Below are positions 62,201 to 64,000 of a stretch of 64,000 bases of DNA, in pieces. The DNA is from CAWARU01 sp963784575 (GTDB taxonomy: Bacteria; Pseudomonadota; Gammaproteobacteria; UBA6186; Azoamicaceae), in assembly GCA_963784575.1 (NCBI GenBank), contig CAWARU010000001.1, positions 3,100,001-3,164,000 of the forward strand, written 5' to 3'. The position numbers were made by a program, and so were the translations under genes. The first letter of the stretch is position 1, and every line of letters starts with the position of its first letter. The notes beneath the pieces were generated by a model. The model was not told the origin of the DNA and did no database searches. It was given only the letters and a program-made list of their open reading frames with translations.

Positions 62201-64000
62201 CAGATAGAGTGTGCAGCACATCAGATTTTCAGTGATTTTGCTGGTATCGGTGCCTGGATTTGCAAATGATAATGCCTGTTGAAAAAGTAAGCGTGCGTGA
62301 GAGAAGTCTTTTAATTTCAAGAAGTCTGAACCCCGAAATTCAAGATTCTCACTTAAATTTTTGTACAACATTCTATTACTTTCTTCAAACTTCAGACCTT
62401 CAACTTGGAGTATTTGCAATGCTTCTTGCATCGCAGAAATAGCTTCTGTTCTTTGATTAAGTTTAAGTAGAGTGGCACAGATATTAAGAAGGATGGAGCT
62501 GGTTTTGAGCTTATTAGTTGAACTTAGGTTGAGTTCTTTCGACTGTAGATAAAGTGCTAATGCAGAATTATAATCAGAGCAGGCAAATATTTTTGAGCCA
62601 AAATCACAGAATCTGGTTGTAAAATAATCAAGATTTTCTTTAATCTCAATTAAACATTCTTTTGTTGCAAGCTGTAAAGCTTGCTTTACATGGTAAGCTG
62701 TTCCAGTATGATTTCGAAGTCTAGATTGAAGCAAACAGATATCTGTGTGGTCTAGCATTAACTGAAATTTAGTAGAATATAGGGAATCCAATTGCAAAGT
62801 TATTAATCTCAAAGATAACGCATCTTTAAAAGCTGAATTTGCGATAAACTTATTGATGCAAGGCATGGCTAGATCCCTAAATGATTTGGCATATTCTGGC
62901 TGTAATGGAGCAGGTAACATTTTTGCCAAATAGACTACCTGTTGTGTAGCTTTTGTGGCTTCATCCATGTTCTGTAGCAACAGATAGTTGTAAGTAAGGG
63001 ATAATTGCAGTTCAATTAATTTGGCAACTTGGATGGTAGGGGCTGAATACATCAATTTCAAGGCAATTTCATAAAAAGGAATAGAGCGCACATCATTGCC
63101 TTGATTATATTCTCTTGCATGAACGATGAAATGATCACTTAATACTTGACACCATTGGCTAACAAAATACTTTTTATTCATGTTACTAAGTGCTTTGTTG
63201 GCCAAATCCAAAGCTTCTTGCCATAAAGAAAGCTTAAAGTAACAACGACAAATATGCATGGTAAGCAAGTAAGGTTCTGTGTTCCATGGATAAGTAAACA
63301 TCTGTGCTGATTCAAAGCATTTCAATGCTTCGTTGACAGCTCCACTGTTAAATAGATCATTGCCAAATTGAAAGAGTGCGCCGGCAAACCTTTGATAATG
63401 AATTTTATCTCCAGCTGAATAGAAAATATCATGAGCTTCTTCAAGAATTTTTTCTATGATAATCTTTGTTTCATCTATATTTTTTAAATTTAGCAATATT
63501 CTTCCAATACTAACAAGATCAACTAGGGTATTAGTACTGTCTGTCACATCCATGGTTAATGCTATTGCATAGAGTTGCAGTGCTTCTTCGTAAGCATTGT
63601 TTTTAAGAAATTCCTCACCACACATTTTAAATGGTTCGCATAAGGTTCGATAATTATTTCTTTCCGAAGGCAGCAGTTTGTTATAATTTAAAATTGCTTT
63701 TTTGGCTGCTGCGGATGCGGAGGGTATATCATTTAACTTTATATAGTCACGGCATATCATTAGGTTTAAGCGAAGGCCTGGAGCTTGATTTTCAGTACTA
63801 AAATAGGTTTCCTGGAGTTCCAAGCATTTCAGAGCCAGGGGCAGAGCATCCTTTAAGGCGCCGTTTTCTTGCAATAATTGATAGCACAGCGTCAGGCGTT
63901 TTATGAAATTCTGGCATTCTTCTAAGTGTTCACTGTCAAATTTCAATTTTTCAGCAATGGTGAGTGCTTCTTTTGAAATAGAGGCTGCTTTTTTGACTTG
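59246..64000 (-). CDS. Very large TPR-like helical repeat protein, 5' end outside window
   Basis: The frame stays open to the window edge, so the gene starts upstream; a TTG at 63946 is only the last start-like codon. At least 1584 residues. The first ~1000 visible residues are degenerate tetratricopeptide-like repeats of 35-45 residues, with A-x-x-x-Y-x-x-A-L patterns (for example EALQLYAIALTMD, EALKCFESAQMF). The next ~450 are helical without obvious repeats. The end is polar: KHEMDTADSKQKMDIAKLKH, a Ser/Pro stretch, then three 16-residue repeats (about ESSDKSAKSQKIDD). The first repeat contains AKRAKLQK, similar to the c-Myc nuclear signal. No known catalytic domain is seen. Probably a host-interacting scaffold (inference). 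Confidence 0.75.
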   Translation of the reverse strand, partial: QVKKAASISKEALTIAEKLKFDSEHLEECQNFIKRLTLCYQLLQENGALKDALPLALKCLELQETYFSTENQAPGLRLNLMICRDYIKLNDIPSASAAAKKAILNYNKLLPSERNNYRTLCEPFKMCGEEFLKNNAYEEALQLYAIALTMDVTDSTNTLVDLVSIGRILLNLKNIDETKIIIEKILEEAHDIFYSAGDKIHYQRFAGALFQFGNDLFNSGAVNEALKCFESAQMFTYPWNTEPYLLTMHICRCYFKLSLWQEALDLANKALSNMNKKYFVSQWCQVLSDHFIVHAREYNQGNDVRSIPFYEIALKLMYSAPTIQVAKLIELQLSLTYNYLLLQNMDEATKATQQVVYLAKMLPAPLQPEYAKSFRDLAMPCINKFIANSAFKDALSLRLITLQLDSLYSTKFQLMLDHTDICLLQSRLRNHTGTAYHVKQALQLATKECLIEIKENLDYFTTRFCDFGSKIFACSDYNSALALYLQSKELNLSSTNKLKTSSILLNICATLLKLNQRTEAISAMQEALQILQVEGLKFEESNRMLYKNLSENLEFRGSDFLKLKDFSHARLLFQQALSFANPGTDTSKITENLMCCTLYLDSKNPKELLDFSNRVFKEDQNNFIILFYKRIVELNTFSPLDRFSLIKCYIKLASYYNNNDILSEIRSNLGFPFFEKTINLIQECSADEKESTDYENLISVLFKFLLDGCFYKEKVLEFTQKLIAVVEPKFRLECALAHLGIFSRFSPAADEDDEDYTESEKATGLASMHLALKYSEELIYKPEQDTHFKQLISDFCTKADEYCYSDTESTLLLYDRALKLSITLPEKSPLTALIHLQIAKIYRKNNQFDKMTDSATKALSAADNLGFSQDYNQEYLEPLSDALFNHADWLFRERKDYPQSILFHKKAIVTIQYVNNWVYLAKYLIELPVTQFRLVPREEHISLGECKEIFETSEQICQISEKFLTEKYYSVIHDYCDEIKSYFDDLLKFLRTVEKRFRHPPLSTLIDKLLIAQYRFAPKYEKSDLITTMARNHNWKPLELITLELGNKAPERFAESLPILNTLNTVTNGVPGALPAELKCLTTFLVTMSLSFDKESNPLYRQPNFVNHLDRIGASLDSLALVLRHNFADRGKLSSNLLNKIVLMAIDPDLKDIPSSTLLEVLNKRAEMLKGTHGLLNIETAQKLAPQKEERSTWLQKTSDLALIAFYQQYRIIQNQAFSIRHKGSEFQQASALLKEVLFNKIRVEIPSRALRELINFEFGSMGMKKLYPYRGNIETALDNALRNYKQFDKCFASVVKEANEKIQKHYEEFEINGKNEKIQRNGLFSGQLFALSQELTRTFVVQHYQKDNWLFQFHKKERLAALSDTLANLILQKYIALKNQSNHYNFFTTSKEMATVLRPLCFSVLLPTKFTYSSDGYVGLTGPSTTTEIVFFQKKISLDSTEIEAALLVLFQKNKKSTVASFIKNLPSINSILKHEMDTADSKQKMDIAKLKHKMDTTDDQGISKEAPSPSISAPSSAPTQKTERVHYRTPDKDEALDESSAKRAKLQKIEDTGESSDKSAKSQKIDDMDESSDKPVKSQKFV
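59253..59396. repeat. Three in-frame 48-bp tandem repeats in the TPR gene
   Basis: Units start at 59253, 59301 and 59349; each holds ATTTTTTGTGACTTTGCA and CGCTTGATTCA-type words with a few differences. On the minus strand they encode 16-residue units ESSAKRAKLQKIEDTG, ESSDKSAKSQKIDDMD and ESSDKPVKSQKFV. The outermost unit (nearest the 3' end) is cut short by the stop codon. Repeat number could vary between strains. Confidence 0.8.

Noticed and set aside
1..64000. CRISPR arrays, rRNA and tRNA genes
   Set aside because: No spaced direct repeats of 25-40 bp and no cloverleaf or rRNA-like stretches were noticed in the intergenic regions; a dedicated scan was not possible.

Overview
This 64 kb window is AT-rich chromosomal DNA (about 40% GC by eye) from what is most likely a host-associated gammaproteobacterium of the Legionellales (Legionella, Coxiella or Berkiella-like). 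The housekeeping genes are ordinary for that group: tex, proS, a sufR-B-C-D-S-U operon with sufT elsewhere, a Mip-like FKBP isomerase, acnA-fumC and an Aas-type acyltransferase. They are interleaved with large proteins typical of bacteria that live in eukaryotic cells: ankyrin-like, Sel1, TPR, WD40, U-box and protein kinase proteins. The placement is inference; no rRNA is present to confirm it.

Layout. 0-6 kb: M16 metalloprotease (5' end outside the window) and a Sel1 protein, convergent. 6-12 kb: EamA permease, tex, proS. 12-21 kb: a small charged protein, sufT, two tandem ~1000-residue paralogs of unknown family (the first broken by a +1 frameshift) and a 16-repeat ankyrin-like protein. 21-30 kb: a three-gene unit on the minus strand: a helical-bundle/Sel1 protein, a short Sel1 protein, and a 2083-residue kinase-NACHT-pentapeptide-WD40 protein. 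30-31.6 kb: relics (Nudix, IS5-type transposase, reverse transcriptase, sufU tail) around a Cache protein. 31.6-34.7 kb: a U-box protein and partner. 35-41 kb: suf operon. 41-50.8 kb: SEC-C, TPR-methyltransferase, FKBP, a coiled-coil giant, Aas fusion and an unknown. 51-55 kb: old yellow enzyme, an unknown, a decayed nucleotidyltransferase/HEPN toxin-antitoxin pair, a divergent PAP2 protein. 55-64 kb: fumC, acnA and a very large TPR protein running off the end.

The most notable system is the 21-30 kb unit. Two of its three proteins end in the same CaaX box (CVML) with extra nearby cysteines, as in lipidated Ras proteins. The first protein starts with a helical domain resembling the MLKL/HeLo four-helix bundle. 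Its linker carries two copies of a Y-x2-P-x4-Y motif that recurs near the N-terminus of the kinase-NACHT-WD40 protein. This resembles an NLR sensor wired to a HeLo-type executor, or a set of host-prenylated effectors. Both readings are inference.

Two reading-frame breaks also deserve attention. sufS reads GCC-TGA-A 25 codons before its expected end, so the C-terminal helix is reached only by a +1 shift. The first ~1000-residue paralog needs a +1 shift at a tandem AGG-AGG. Either may be mutation, sequencing error or recoding.
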